A stretch of DNA of 64,000 nt from Marinibacterium anthonyi (GCA_003217735.2 CP031585.1:3955501-4019500); one strand, 5' to 3'; numbered from the stretch's first letter, positions 52,620-61,726 are shown. Program-made: numbers and translations. Notes: generated by a model from the letters alone, not told the origin.

Positions 52620-53735
52620 ATGACAACCGGATTTTTCAGTGACGAACGCTGCTTCTGGCATGCGGGCGGCAATTACGCCTTCACGCTGCAGGTGGGCGGG
52701 CTGGTGCAGCCGACCTTCGGCGGCCTGCCCGAGAACCCCGAAACCAAGCGGCGGCTGAAGAACCTGATGGAGGTCACCGGCCTGCTGGACGAACTGGACC
52801 GCCGCCGCGCCGCCCCGGTCACCCGCGAGGACCTGGAGCGGGTGCATCCCGCCGCCTACCTGGATGAATTCAAGCGCCTGTCCGACGCCGGGGGTGGCGA
52901 ACTGGGCCGCCGGACGCCGTTTGCCAGCGGCGGCTACGAGATCGCGTTGCTTTCGGCGGGCCTCGCCAAGGGCGCGGTCGAGGCGGTGGTGACCGGCGAT
53001 CTGCCCAACGCCTATGCGCTGTCGCGCCCGCCGGGGCACCATTGCCTGCCCGATTTCCCCAACGGCTTCTGCCTGCTGGCCAATATCGCCATCGCCATCG
53101 AAGCGGCCAAGGCCGATCACGGGCTGGGCCGGGTCGCTGTCGTCGACTGGGACGTGCACCATGGCAACGGCACCGAAGGGATCTATTACGACCGCGACGA
53201 CGTGCTGACGATCAGCCTGCACCAGGACGGCAATTACCCCACCGATTCCGGCTATGTCACCGACCGGGGCACGGGCGCGGGCCTGGGGCACAACATCAAC
53301 GTGCCGCTGCCCGCCGGAACCGGGCATACCGGCTACCTTGCCGTGATGGACCGCATCGTGATCCCGGCGCTGGAGGCCTACAAGCCCGACCTGATCATCG
53401 TCGCCTGCGGCTACGACGCGTCGGTCGTGGACCCGCTGGCGCGGATGCAGGCCACCGCGGACACCTTTGCCCAGATGACGCTCAGGATGAAGGACGTGGC
53501 GAACCGGCTGTGTGGCGGCAAGCTGGTGCTGGTGCACGAGGGCGGCTATTCCGAGGTCTACGTGCCCTTTGCCGGCCATGCCACCATCGCCGCGCTGTCG
53601 GGCAGTTCGATCTCCGCGCCCGACCCGCTGGCCGATGCCGTCGCCGCCCGCCAGCCCAAGGGCCGGTACGAGGCGTTCCTGTTCGAGGAGGTCGACCGCC
53701 TGGCAGAGGAGATCTTTGCCACCGCACCTGCCTGA
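52620..53735 (+). CDS. Class II histone-deacetylase-family amidohydrolase
   Basis: 371 residues. Zinc enzyme fold of HDAC / acetylpolyamine amidohydrolases. RPPGHH (His140/141 charge relay), VVDWDVHHGNGT (zinc Asp178, His180) and the third Asp in GYDAS (~266) are intact, as is HEGGYSEVYVPF. Bacterial members remove acetyl from polyamines, acetoin-related or other small amides. AAGGGAACG precedes the ATG at 52620. The natural substrate is unknown here. Confidence 0.9.
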   Translation: MTTGFFSDERCFWHAGGNYAFTLQVGGLVQPTFGGLPENPETKRRLKNLMEVTGLLDELDRRRAAPVTREDLERVHPAAYLDEFKRLSDAGGGELGRRTPFASGGYEIALLSAGLAKGAVEAVVTGDLPNAYALSRPPGHHCLPDFPNGFCLLANIAIAIEAAKADHGLGRVAVVDWDVHHGNGTEGIYYDRDDVLTISLHQDGNYPTDSGYVTDRGTGAGLGHNINVPLPAGTGHTGYLAVMDRIVIPALEAYKPDLIIVACGYDASVVDPLARMQATADTFAQMTLRMKDVANRLCGGKLVLVHEGGYSEVYVPFAGHATIAALSGSSISAPDPLADAVAARQPKGRYEAFLFEEVDRLAEEIFATAPA

Positions 53736-53742
53736 AATCGGA

Positions 53743-53793
53743 CCGTGCCTGGTCAAAGCTCCCGCCCGCCCACCCCGCTTCGACCAGGCACGG
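53743..53793 (+). terminator. Long-loop inverted repeat after the HDAC-like gene
   Basis: CCGTGCCTGGTC (53743-53754) and GACCAGGCACGG (53782-53793) are perfect 12-base arms around 27 bases, 7 bases after the stop. A second small hairpin follows (GCGGG 53806 with CCCGC 53820). There is no T-run, so it may be an operator or processed structure instead. Confidence 0.5.
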
Positions 53794-53875
53794 GTTTGAC
53801 CGCTTGCGGGGCTTGAAATCCCGCACCCCGAGGAAGAGATAGGGCAGGACAAATGTAAAAAGGCGCAACATCCCC

Positions 53876-54454
53876 ATGCCCGATCCCAATCCCGCCGCAT
53901 TGGAATTCCTGCTGACCCGACGGTCGCGCCCCTACAAGACGCTGGGCCTGCCGGTCCCCGACCGTGACGCGCTGAAGCCGATCCTAACCGCCGCCCTGCG
54001 CACCCCCGATCACGGCAAGCTGGAACCCTGGCGCCTGATCGTGCTTGAAGCGCCCGCATTGCGCCGCCTGGCCGGGCTGGTCGGCGCACGCGGCCCCGCC
54101 CTGGGCAAGTCCGACGAGGACATCGCCAAGGCGCGCCTGGCCTACGAGATATCAAACCTCGCCGTCGTCGTGGTCGAGGCGCAGAAACCGTCCGCGAAGA
54201 TCCCCGCCGTGGAACAGACCTATGCCGCCGGTGCCGCCTGCCTGGCGCTGCTGAACGCGGCGATGGCGGCGGGCTGGGGGGCCAACTGGCTGTCGGGCTG
54301 GCCCAGCCACGACAGGGCCTTCTGCGCCGAAGGCCTGGGACTGGCGGACACCGAATCCGTCGCAGGAATCATCCATGTCGGCACCGAAAGTGCCGTGCCC
54401 CCGGATCGCCCGCGCCCCGACCTTGACGCCATCACCACCTGGGTTTCCTCATGA
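53876..54454 (+). CDS. Nitroreductase-family protein
   Basis: 192 residues. FMN phosphate-binding TRRSRPYKTLG (~14-24), TPDHGKLEPWRLIVLE, and GWGANWLSGWPSHDR follow the YdjA-like nitroreductase fold. Length suits the minimal one-FMN-per-chain dimer. AAAAAGGCG precedes the ATG. The stop overlaps the EI24 gene start (ATGA), so the pair are coupled. Confidence 0.86.
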   Translation: MPDPNPAALEFLLTRRSRPYKTLGLPVPDRDALKPILTAALRTPDHGKLEPWRLIVLEAPALRRLAGLVGARGPALGKSDEDIAKARLAYEISNLAVVVVEAQKPSAKIPAVEQTYAAGAACLALLNAAMAAGWGANWLSGWPSHDRAFCAEGLGLADTESVAGIIHVGTESAVPPDRPRPDLDAITTWVSS

Positions 54455-55161
54455 TCGTTACCGCATTCCTGCGCGCGCTGGGTCAGGCCGACGATCCGCG
54501 CTTTCGAAAGGTGCTGCTGCTGGGGATCGGGCTGACGATCCTGCTGCTCTTCGCGCTTTACGCCATCGTCTTCTATATCGTCGGCTGGCTGGTCGGCGAC
54601 AGCGTCACCCTGCCCTTCATCGGCCAGGTCACCTGGGTCGACAGCCTGGCGGAATGGTCGTCGCTGGTGCTGATGATGGGGATGTCGGTGTTTCTGATGA
54701 TCCCGGTGGCGGCGGCGATCGTGTCGATGTTCCTCGACCAGGTCGCCGAGGCGGTCGAGGACGTGCATTACCCCCAGCTGCCCCGCGTGCCCGCCGTGCC
54801 CTTCATGGACGGGGTCATCGACGGGCTTGGCATGCTGGGCGTGCTGATCGTGGCCAACGTGCTGGCGCTGGTGCTGTACCTGGTGTTCGCACCGCTGGCG
54901 CCCTTCATCTTCTATTTGATGAACGGCTATCTGCTGGGTCGCGAATACTTCACCCTGGTCGCCATGCGCCGGATCGGCCGCGCCAATGCCAAGGCCGCCC
55001 GCAAGCGCCATATCGCCACCGTCTGGGCGGCCGGCACGCTGATGGCGATCCCGCTGTCGATCCCGTTCCTGAACCTTCTGGTGCCGATCTTCGGCGCCGC
55101 GACCTTCACCCATATCTACCATGGGCTGGCCGAGAAGGACCCCCGGTTGATCAGCGCCTGA
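54451..55161 (+). CDS. EI24-domain (CysZ-like) membrane protein
   Basis: 236 residues with about four long hydrophobic segments (e.g. LLLLFALYAIVFYIVGWLVG). A charged cytosolic segment (VEDVHYPQLPRVP) is followed by a helical hairpin near GVLIVANVLALVLYLVFAPL, and NGYLLGREYFTLVAMRRI is the EI24/CysZ motif region. CysZ moves sulfate, but EI24 members in this group are otherwise uncharacterised. Translationally coupled to the nitroreductase gene. Confidence 0.83.
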   Translation: MIVTAFLRALGQADDPRFRKVLLLGIGLTILLLFALYAIVFYIVGWLVGDSVTLPFIGQVTWVDSLAEWSSLVLMMGMSVFLMIPVAAAIVSMFLDQVAEAVEDVHYPQLPRVPAVPFMDGVIDGLGMLGVLIVANVLALVLYLVFAPLAPFIFYLMNGYLLGREYFTLVAMRRIGRANAKAARKRHIATVWAAGTLMAIPLSIPFLNLLVPIFGAATFTHIYHGLAEKDPRLISA

Positions 55162-55211
55162 TCAGCGCCTGACGCCCCGGCGACACGGGGCGCCGGGGGC
55201 GTCGAGCAGGC

Positions 55212-55487
55212 CTATTCCAGCGGCGGCAGCCGGTGGAACCAGTCGAAATCGCGCACCGTGATCAGCCCGCTCAGGATGATCGTCGCGATGATCCCCCACA
55301 GCACGATCGCCGCCACCGTGGTGATGATCGCCTTTTTCTTCAGATGATGTTGCGCCGGGGCCCCGGCATGGGTGCCGGGCACGATCTCTCCGGCTTCGCC
55401 CTGGGTCTCAAGCCGCAGCGGCAGGACCACGAAGAAGGTCAGGAACCACAGGACGACGAACAGCACGATGGCGGCGGTGATGGACAT
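55212..55487 (-). CDS. DUF1467 membrane protein
   Basis: 91 residues, two helices (AIVLFVVLWFLTFFVVLPLR and ITTVAAIVLWGIIATIILSG) joined by a loop with TQGEAGEIVPGTHAGAPAQH, the DUF1467 signature. It lies 4 bp after mce on the same strand, an arrangement common in alphaproteobacteria. Role unknown. Confidence 0.88.
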   Translation of the reverse strand: MSITAAIVLFVVLWFLTFFVVLPLRLETQGEAGEIVPGTHAGAPAQHHLKKKAIITTVAAIVLWGIIATIILSGLITVRDFDWFHRLPPLE

Positions 55488-55491
55488 CGCC

Positions 55492-55896
55492 CTACACCTG
55501 TTCCAGCTCGACCAGGCAGCCGTTGAAATCCTTGGGGTGCAGGAACAGCACCGGCTTGCCGTGCGCCCCGATCTTCGGTTCGCCCGTGCCCAGCACCCGC
55601 GCGCCGGTTTCCTTCAGGTGATCGCGCGCCGCCAGGATGTCGTCGACCTCGTAACAGACATGGTGGATGCCCCCCGACGGGTTCTTTTCCAGGAAGCCGT
55701 TGATCGGGCTGTTTTCGCCCAGCGGATACAGCAGTTCGATCTTGGTGTTGGGCAGTTCGATGAAGACCACGGTCACCCCGTGATCGGGCTCGTCCTGGGG
55801 CGCGCCGACCTTGGCGCCAAGCGCGCTGCGGTATTGTTCGGATGCGGCCTCGAGGTCGGGAACCGCGATGGCAACATGGTTGAGACGTCCGATCAT
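55492..55896 (-). CDS. mce: Methylmalonyl-CoA epimerase
   Basis: 134 residues, vicinal-oxygen-chelate fold. N-terminal GRLNHVAIAVPDLEAA (metal His), IELLYPLGENSPI, GGIHHVCYEVDDI (second His) and the C-terminal HPKDFNGCLVELEQ (metal Glu) are all present. Converts (S)- to (R)-methylmalonyl-CoA for the mutase guarded by MeaB. GGAGG precedes the ATG. Operon with DUF1467. Confidence 0.94.
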   Translation of the reverse strand: MIGRLNHVAIAVPDLEAASEQYRSALGAKVGAPQDEPDHGVTVVFIELPNTKIELLYPLGENSPINGFLEKNPSGGIHHVCYEVDDILAARDHLKETGARVLGTGEPKIGAHGKPVLFLHPKDFNGCLVELEQV

Positions 55897-56030
55897 GAGA
55901 TGTCCTCCGATACTCGATCAGATCCGGTTATGGCACAGCCGCGAACAGGGGCAAGGGCGGGGCCGCATTAACCCGGTATTAGCAAACATGGCCGTAGCCT
56001 TTGGGGAATGACAGACCGGAGGATGCCTTC

Positions 56031-56750
56031 ATGCCCGAATCCCAACTTTACGGCCCGACCCAACCGGCGCCGACACCCACCCGGCCCCTTCTCGGCATCA
56101 CCGTCCTGGTGGTCGAGGACAGCCGTTTCGCCTGCGAGGCGCTGCGCCTTCTGTGCCTGCGCAGCGGGGCCCGGGTGCGCCGCGCCGACTGCCTGAAATC
56201 GGCCCGCCGCCACCTGCGCGTCTACCGGCCCTCGGTGATCATCGTCGACCTGGGCCTGCCGGACGGATCCGGCCTGGACCTGATCCAGGAACTGGTCGCC
56301 TCGGCCCCCCGCGTGCCCGTCATCCTGGGCACGTCGGGCGATCGCTATGCCGAACATGCCGCGATCGAGGCCGGCGCCGACGGATACCTGCCCAAGCCCA
56401 TCGAATCGCTTGGCATCTTCCAGGAAACGATCCTGGCCCGCCTGCCCGAAGATCGCCGGCCCGTGGCGCTGTCGATGCCCACGGACGAACTGATCCGCCC
56501 CGATCCCATCGCCTACCAGGACGACATGGCCCATGCCGCCGACGTGCTGTCGGATATCGAAGACACCAAGGCGCTGGATTACGTGGCCCAGTTCGTCGGC
56601 GGCGTGGCCCGCAGCGCGGCGGACGAACCGCTGGCGCGCGCGGCCGAAGACCTGGCCGACGCCCGCCGCAACGGCCGGCCCGTGGCCTTCTTCGCGGCGC
56701 AGGTGGCGGGGCTGGTGCAGACCCGGCTCAACGACCGTCGGGTGATCTGA
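56031..56750 (+). CDS. Single-domain response regulator with helical C-terminal region
   Basis: 239 residues. Receiver domain (~22-135): acidic pair Glu29/Asp30, phospho-acceptor Asp73 (VIIVDLGLPDGSG), Thr101, Lys122 (YLPKPIES). Residues ~145-239 are helical without a DNA-binding domain, with DDMAHAADVLSDIEDTKALD and AQVAGLVQTRLNDR. The output may be protein-protein. The ATG at 56031 has GGAGG 9 bases upstream. No histidine kinase is adjacent. It is followed 3 bp later by a tiny membrane protein. Confidence 0.87.
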   Translation: MPESQLYGPTQPAPTPTRPLLGITVLVVEDSRFACEALRLLCLRSGARVRRADCLKSARRHLRVYRPSVIIVDLGLPDGSGLDLIQELVASAPRVPVILGTSGDRYAEHAAIEAGADGYLPKPIESLGIFQETILARLPEDRRPVALSMPTDELIRPDPIAYQDDMAHAADVLSDIEDTKALDYVAQFVGGVARSAADEPLARAAEDLADARRNGRPVAFFAAQVAGLVQTRLNDRRVI

Positions 56751-56753
56751 CAG

Positions 56754-56954
56754 ATGGACATCCTGCCCCCCCTTGCCGTGGCGCTGGCGCTTTGCGCCTT
56801 GCTGACCCTTGCCTATCTTCGGTTGCACCTGGCGGCCCGCCGCATCCGCCAGACCCGCGATGCAACCCATCCGGGGCGCATCCCGGGCCTGCCCCTGACC
56901 GGCCCGCCGGTATCGGACCGCGACAGGTGCCGCGCCCTTCGCGTCAGAGGATGA
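56754..56954 (+). CDS. Possible 66-residue single-helix membrane protein
   Basis: One N-terminal hydrophobic segment (ILPPLAVALALCALLTLAYL) then a basic Pro-rich tail. It starts 3 bp after the response-regulator stop, which argues for translation by coupling. The 3' end overlaps the DUF1501 gene by 11 bp, tail to tail. Not recognised. Confidence 0.5.
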   Translation: MDILPPLAVALALCALLTLAYLRLHLAARRIRQTRDATHPGRIPGLPLTGPPVSDRDRCRALRVRG

Positions 56955-58176
56955 CGCCCGGGTCGCGGCCCATGTCGAGCCCGGGAAACACCACCTGTTC
57001 CAGCGTGGTCCGGTCCAGCCCGGTCGCCGCCCGCAGGATCCAGGCCGCAGGCGCGCGCACGTCGCTGGTCGGCGTCAGGTCGCGGCGCTTGAACAGATCC
57101 GCCTCGCTCAGGCCGGGCCACGCGCCCAGCACGCGGCCCCCCCGGATCGCCCCGCCGGCCAGCACCATGGTGCCGCCGGTTCCGTGATCCGTGCCCTCGG
57201 TGCCGTTCAACCGCACCGTGCGCCCGAATTCCGTCATCGCCACCACGGCGGTCCGGCTCCAGACATCCGGCCCGCAGGTGTCGCGCAGCGAGATCAGCGT
57301 CTCGGCAAAGCGGCTTAGCGACCGGGTCAGGTTACGCGCCTGCTTGCCGTGGGTATCCCAGCCGATCATCGAAAACGCCGCCACGCGGGTATCCTCGCGC
57401 AGCCGGTTGCCGACGAATTCCGCGATCTTCACATGCTGCGCCCCCTGCAGCGACTGACCCATCTCCTTCTCCAGCGGCGTGTCCGGCGCCAGGATCCCCT
57501 CGCCCTCGTCCGACAACGCCACCGCCTCGCTCATGGCGGCGTGAAACGCCGGGTCCTGTTCCATGATCAGCTCGGCCAGGCGCAGGGCCTGCGGGCTCAG
57601 GCGCAGGGCGGCGTTCGGCGTCCACTCGGCCACCTCGGCCGGGCCCAGCAGCACCTTCATCTCGCCCTGCCCCACGGCATAGGCGGTCTGCGTCTCGATC
57701 CCCGGCAGTTCCTGCAGCATCCGGTTCAGCCAGCCGTCGCGCGCCATGCCCAGGTCGGGCGTGCCGGCCTCGAGGATGTCCTGCCCGTCGAAATGGCTGC
57801 GCTTGTTGCGGTAGGGCGTCGCCACCGCCTGCACAAAGCCCAGCTCTCCGCCCGCCCAAAGCGGCACCAGCGGCGCCAGCGCCGGGTGCATCGCGCTGAA
57901 CCCGTCCAGGTCGGGCGCCTTGTCGCGTTCGCCCATCTGTTCGGGGCGGATCAGGGCAAAGTCCGGGTCGCCGTAGGGGCGCAGCGCGTCCAGCCCGTCC
58001 ATGGCGCCGCGCAGGATGATCACCACGATGCGGGTGTCCCAGGGCGCGGCGGCCAGGCTGACCGGCGTCATCAGCGGGCTGGCGGCGGCGGAACAGCCCA
58101 GCAGCGCCGCGCGGCCCAGGAACCTGCGGCGGGACAATCTGTGAAGTTTCGCGCTGTCGAGGGTCGGGCGGATCAT
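56944..58176 (-). CDS. Tat-exported DUF1501 protein
   Basis: 410 residues. The Tat signal SRRRFLGRAALLG (15-27) is followed by the DUF1501 fold, a sulfatase/alkaline-phosphatase-like domain: IVVIILRGAMDGLDALRPYG, NKRSHFDGQDILEAG, MIGWDTHGKQ, VVAMTEFGRTV, and HGTGGTMVLAGG. GGAGGTG precedes the ATG at 58176. It is the second gene of the DUF1800-DUF1501 pair; function unknown, seen with each other in many bacteria. Confidence 0.9.
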   Translation of the reverse strand: MIRPTLDSAKLHRLSRRRFLGRAALLGCSAAASPLMTPVSLAAAPWDTRIVVIILRGAMDGLDALRPYGDPDFALIRPEQMGERDKAPDLDGFSAMHPALAPLVPLWAGGELGFVQAVATPYRNKRSHFDGQDILEAGTPDLGMARDGWLNRMLQELPGIETQTAYAVGQGEMKVLLGPAEVAEWTPNAALRLSPQALRLAELIMEQDPAFHAAMSEAVALSDEGEGILAPDTPLEKEMGQSLQGAQHVKIAEFVGNRLREDTRVAAFSMIGWDTHGKQARNLTRSLSRFAETLISLRDTCGPDVWSRTAVVAMTEFGRTVRLNGTEGTDHGTGGTMVLAGGAIRGGRVLGAWPGLSEADLFKRRDLTPTSDVRAPAAWILRAATGLDRTTLEQVVFPGLDMGRDPGVIL

Positions 58177-58187
58177 CGGGGCACCTC

Positions 58188-59570
58188 CTATCGGCGCTGG
58201 AAGGCGGGGGCGCACAGCACCAGGCCGATCGCCTCGGACCGGCTTTCGGCGGCGCCGGCGGCAAAGCGGACGGGTTCGGTGACAAAGGGGCCAAGGGCGG
58301 AATCGACGAAGACGCGGGGATCCGGCAGGTCGGGGCAGACATGCTGGGGAATGGCGATGGCCCAGCGCAGCCGCGCCGACACGCTTTGCGGGTTGACCCA
58401 GGCGCTGTCTTCTTCCGGCCAGCCGTTCGGACCGCTGGGCGACAGCCAGGGCTGCCCCATGAACGCCAGCGGCGCGAAGAACCGGGTGCGGAACAGGGGG
58501 AATGTCATGGTGGTCATCGGCTCTTCGGGGATGGCGAGGGCGCGGAAGGCCGAGCCCATGAAATCGAAGGCCGGCTTGACGTTGGCAAGCGCGGGATCCC
58601 AGGCGGCGGGATGTTCCAGCAGCGCGGCATAGACCTGCGCCAGGTCGCCCCCGGTCGCATTGAAGCGGGCTTCCACATGGGCGACAAGATCCGGGTCCGG
58701 CGTGTCCGACACGAAGTGCACGGCAAGCTTGCGGGCGATGTGGCGGGCGGTGGCGGGATGGGTCGCCAGGCCGGTCAGCGCATCGCGGACCGTGTCCAGG
58801 CTGGCGTCTTCGGAATAGGTATGGCCCAGCACCGTCTCGGCCCCCGGCTCGGCCCAGTCGCGCACGAACACCAGACCCTTGCGCGGACGATAGGTGATCC
58901 CGGTCAGCAATTCGGCCAGCTGGCGCACGTCGTCCTGGGTATAGGGGCCATCGACGCCCAGCGTGTGCAGCTCCATCACCTCGCGCGCGAGGTTCTCGTT
59001 CAGGCCGTGCACCCGGTTGTTCCTGGCCACCGCCGGGCTGTTCGGCCCGGCCGAGGTCAGCTGGTCCAGGTAGCTCATCATCACCGGATGGGTGGTGGTG
59101 GCGAACAGCAGGTCGGCGAAGGAGCCCGAGATATTCGGCCGGATGGCGGATTCGACATAGCTCGCGTTGCCGTATTCCAGGATGACGGTCTTGCCGACGG
59201 CGGTGAAATGATCTGTCCAGAACGACACCAGGCGTTCGCGAAACCCCGACGGCCCGTGGGCCCAGCGCAGGAAGGTGCTGCCCGCCCAGTCCCGCTGGGC
59301 GCGAAACGTGTCCCGGTTGAGCGCGCGGATCCGGTCGTTCAGTTCCTGCTTCTGCGCCTTGTCCTTCATCTTCTTGCGCTGAAGGTCCAGGTCGGCACGC
59401 GTCACAAGCCGGGTGCTGAAGGTCGCGAAATCCTCGACCGGGTAGCGGGCGGCCGCCTCGTCCGGGCCGGTGACGCCCTCCAGCATCGCCTCGGCCGTGG
59501 GGGGCGAGGCGTGGACAGGGGACAGGCCGCAGCCAAACCGGATGTCGGCAAGAGCGGGAGAGAAGCTCAA
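58188..59570 (-). CDS. DUF1800 protein
   Basis: 460 residues. LVSFWTDHFTAVG, LNENLAREVMELHTLGVDGP (a conserved DUF1800 block) and the block from TQDDVRQLAELLTGI are present. DUF1800 always accompanies DUF1501; the two are thought to act on an extracytoplasmic substrate. The start is TTG at 59570 with GGAAG upstream, and there is no obvious signal peptide in the first residues. It ends 11 bp before DUF1501. Confidence 0.88.
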   Translation of the reverse strand: MSFSPALADIRFGCGLSPVHASPPTAEAMLEGVTGPDEAAARYPVEDFATFSTRLVTRADLDLQRKKMKDKAQKQELNDRIRALNRDTFRAQRDWAGSTFLRWAHGPSGFRERLVSFWTDHFTAVGKTVILEYGNASYVESAIRPNISGSFADLLFATTTHPVMMSYLDQLTSAGPNSPAVARNNRVHGLNENLAREVMELHTLGVDGPYTQDDVRQLAELLTGITYRPRKGLVFVRDWAEPGAETVLGHTYSEDASLDTVRDALTGLATHPATARHIARKLAVHFVSDTPDPDLVAHVEARFNATGGDLAQVYAALLEHPAAWDPALANVKPAFDFMGSAFRALAIPEEPMTTMTFPLFRTRFFAPLAFMGQPWLSPSGPNGWPEEDSAWVNPQSVSARLRWAIAIPQHVCPDLPDPRVFVDSALGPFVTEPVRFAAGAAESRSEAIGLVLCAPAFQRR

Positions 59571-59616
59571 GGCGCGCTTCCTTCGATCACGTGACGTTCA
59601 CCACCCCTGATATAGG

Positions 59617-59647
59617 AAACACCCCCGCGCAGACCACGGGGGTGTTT
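59617..59647 (-). terminator. Terminator downstream of aspS
   Basis: AAACACCCCCG and CGGGGGTGTTT, a perfect 11-bp stem; on the minus strand it ends in a short T-run (TTTCCTATA). It could stop aspS reads before the DUF1800 gene. It lies 55 bp beyond paired-hairpin copy D. Confidence 0.65.
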
Positions 59648-59701
59648 CATCAACGATCCGTCATTGGCGGTCGGGCGCCGGGGCTGCCATCGGTGGGTGC
59701 C

Positions 59702-59749
59702 AGATTTTTCGTCGAAAAATCTTGATCGAGAATTTTCGACGAAAATTCT
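59702..59749. repeat. Paired AT-rich hairpins (copy D)
   Basis: AGATTTTTCG-T-CGAAAAATCT (59702-59722) and AGAATTTTCG-A-CGAAAATTCT (59729-59749). It lies 32 bp beyond the aspS 3' end. The first hairpin matches copies A and C; the second matches the arm type of copy B, so the four form one family. Confidence 0.8.
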
Positions 59750-59781
59750 TCCCCCGCGCAGCCCGCCCGTCGCGCAGCCCG

Positions 59782-61560
59782 TCAGTCGTCTTGCGGAATC
59801 ACCCGCAGACCCAGCTCCATCAGCTGGTCCGAGGTCGGATCCGACGGCGCCTGCATCATCAGGTCCTCGGCGCGCTGGTTCATCGGGAACATGATGACCT
59901 CGCGGATGTTCTCCTGATTTGCCAGCAGCATGACGATCCGGTCGATCCCGGCGGCACAGCCGCCGTGCGGCGGGGCACCGTAATGGAACGCATTGTAAAG
60001 CGCCCCGAAGCGTTTGCGCACCTCGTCCGCCCCATAGCCCGCGATCTCGAACGCCTTCAGCATCACCTCTGGCTTGTGGTTGCGGATCGCGCCCGACACC
60101 AGTTCATAGCCGTTGCACGCCAGGTCGTACTGGTAGCCCCGCACATCCATCGGATCGCCTTCCAGCGCCGCCATGCCGCCCTGGGGCATCGAGAACGGGT
60201 TGTGTTCGAAATCGATCGCGCCGGTTTCCTCGTCCTTCTCGTAGATCGGGAAATCCACGATCCAGGCAAAGGCGAACCGGTCCATCTCGGTCAGGCCCAG
60301 CTCTTCGCCGATGACGGTACGGGCCTTGCCGGCCACCTTCTCGAAGCTCGCCGGCTTGCCGCCCAGGAAGAAGGCCGCATCGCCCACGCCCAGGCCCAGC
60401 TGCTGGCGGATCGCCTCGGTGCGCTCGGGGCCGATGTTCTTGGCCAGCGGACCGGCCGCTTCCATCCCGTCCGCACCGTCCCGCCAAAAGATGTACCCCA
60501 TCCCCGGCAGGCCCTCTTTCTGGGCAAAGGCGTTCATCCGGTCGCAGAACTTGCGCGACCCGCCCTTGGGCGCGGGGATGGCCCGGATCTGGGTGCCGTC
60601 CTGTTCCAGCAGCTTGGCGAAGATCGCGAAACCCGATCCCGCGAAATGCTCGGACACCACCTGCATCTTGATCGGGTTGCGCAGGTCCGGCTTGTCGGTG
60701 CCGTACCACAGCGCCGCGTCCTTGTAGGAAATCTGCGGCCAGTCGGTATCCACCTTCCGGCCGCCGCCGAATTCCTCGAAGATCCCCGCCAGCACCGGCT
60801 GCACGGTGTCGAACACGTCCTGCTGCTCGACAAAGGACATCTCCATGTCGAGCTGGTAGAAATCGGTGGGCGAACGGTCGGCGCGCGGGTCTTCGTCGCG
60901 GAAACAGGGCGCGATCTGGAAATACTTGTCGTAGCCCGACACCATGATCAGCTGCTTGAACTGCTGCGGCGCCTGCGGCAGCGCATAGAACTTGCCCGGG
61001 TGCAGCCGCGACGGCACCAGGAAGTCGCGCGCGCCTTCGGGGCTGGACGCGGTGATCACCGGCGTCTGGTATTCGCGGAACCCCTTGCCCCACATCCGCT
61101 GCCGGATCGAGGCGACGACGTCCGAGCGCAGCTTCATGTTGTCCTGCATCGCCTCGCGGCGCAGGTCCAGGTAGCGATAGCGCAGCCGGGTCTCTTCCGG
61201 GTATTCCTGGTCGCCGAACACCATCAGCGGCAGTTCCTGCGCCTCGCCCAGCACTTCAAGGTCGCGAACATAGACCTCGATTTCGCCGGTGGGCAGCTTG
61301 GGATTCACCAGGCCCTCGGCGCGGGCCTTGACCACCCCGTCGATCCGCACGCACCATTCCGAACGCAGTTTCTCGACGGCCGAGAACACCGGGCTGTCGG
61401 GGTCGCACAGGACCTGCGTCACCCCGTAATGGTCGCGCAGGTCGATGAACAGGACGCCGCCGTGATCGCGCACGCGATGCACCCAGCCAGCCAGGCGAAC
61501 GGTCTGGCCGACATCGGTTTTCGTCAGTTCGGCGCAGGTATGGCTGCGATAGGCATGCAT
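59782..61560 (-). CDS. aspS: Aspartyl-tRNA synthetase
   Basis: 592 residues. Class II aminoacyl-tRNA synthetase. The N-terminal anticodon-binding OB fold includes [20 protein letters not shown]. Motif 2 is [20 protein letters not shown] and motif 3 [16 protein letters not shown], and a GAD insertion lies between. Length is normal for bacterial AspRS. The ATG at 61560 begins [12 protein letters not shown]; codons upstream are not conserved. Followed by a hairpin pair and a terminator. Confidence 0.97.
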   Translation of the reverse strand: MHAYRSHTCAELTKTDVGQTVRLAGWVHRVRDHGGVLFIDLRDHYGVTQVLCDPDSPVFSAVEKLRSEWCVRIDGVVKARAEGLVNPKLPTGEIEVYVRDLEVLGEAQELPLMVFGDQEYPEETRLRYRYLDLRREAMQDNMKLRSDVVASIRQRMWGKGFREYQTPVITASSPEGARDFLVPSRLHPGKFYALPQAPQQFKQLIMVSGYDKYFQIAPCFRDEDPRADRSPTDFYQLDMEMSFVEQQDVFDTVQPVLAGIFEEFGGGRKVDTDWPQISYKDAALWYGTDKPDLRNPIKMQVVSEHFAGSGFAIFAKLLEQDGTQIRAIPAPKGGSRKFCDRMNAFAQKEGLPGMGYIFWRDGADGMEAAGPLAKNIGPERTEAIRQQLGLGVGDAAFFLGGKPASFEKVAGKARTVIGEELGLTEMDRFAFAWIVDFPIYEKDEETGAIDFEHNPFSMPQGGMAALEGDPMDVRGYQYDLACNGYELVSGAIRNHKPEVMLKAFEIAGYGADEVRKRFGALYNAFHYGAPPHGGCAAGIDRIVMLLANQENIREVIMFPMNQRAEDLMMQAPSDPTSDQLMELGLRVIPQDD

Positions 61561-61726
61561 GGAAAATGGCCCCCGGGTGCTGAAAAGTTCCGCGCTGATA
61601 CACATCGCGCGGCCGGTGAAGTCAAGGACGACCAGCCATGCTGACTTCGGGGATTGGGTATTTCCTTGATTTGCATTAGGTTGGCAGATGGGAACGGGAG
61701 GCGAACGAAGCCATCTGGGTGAGACC

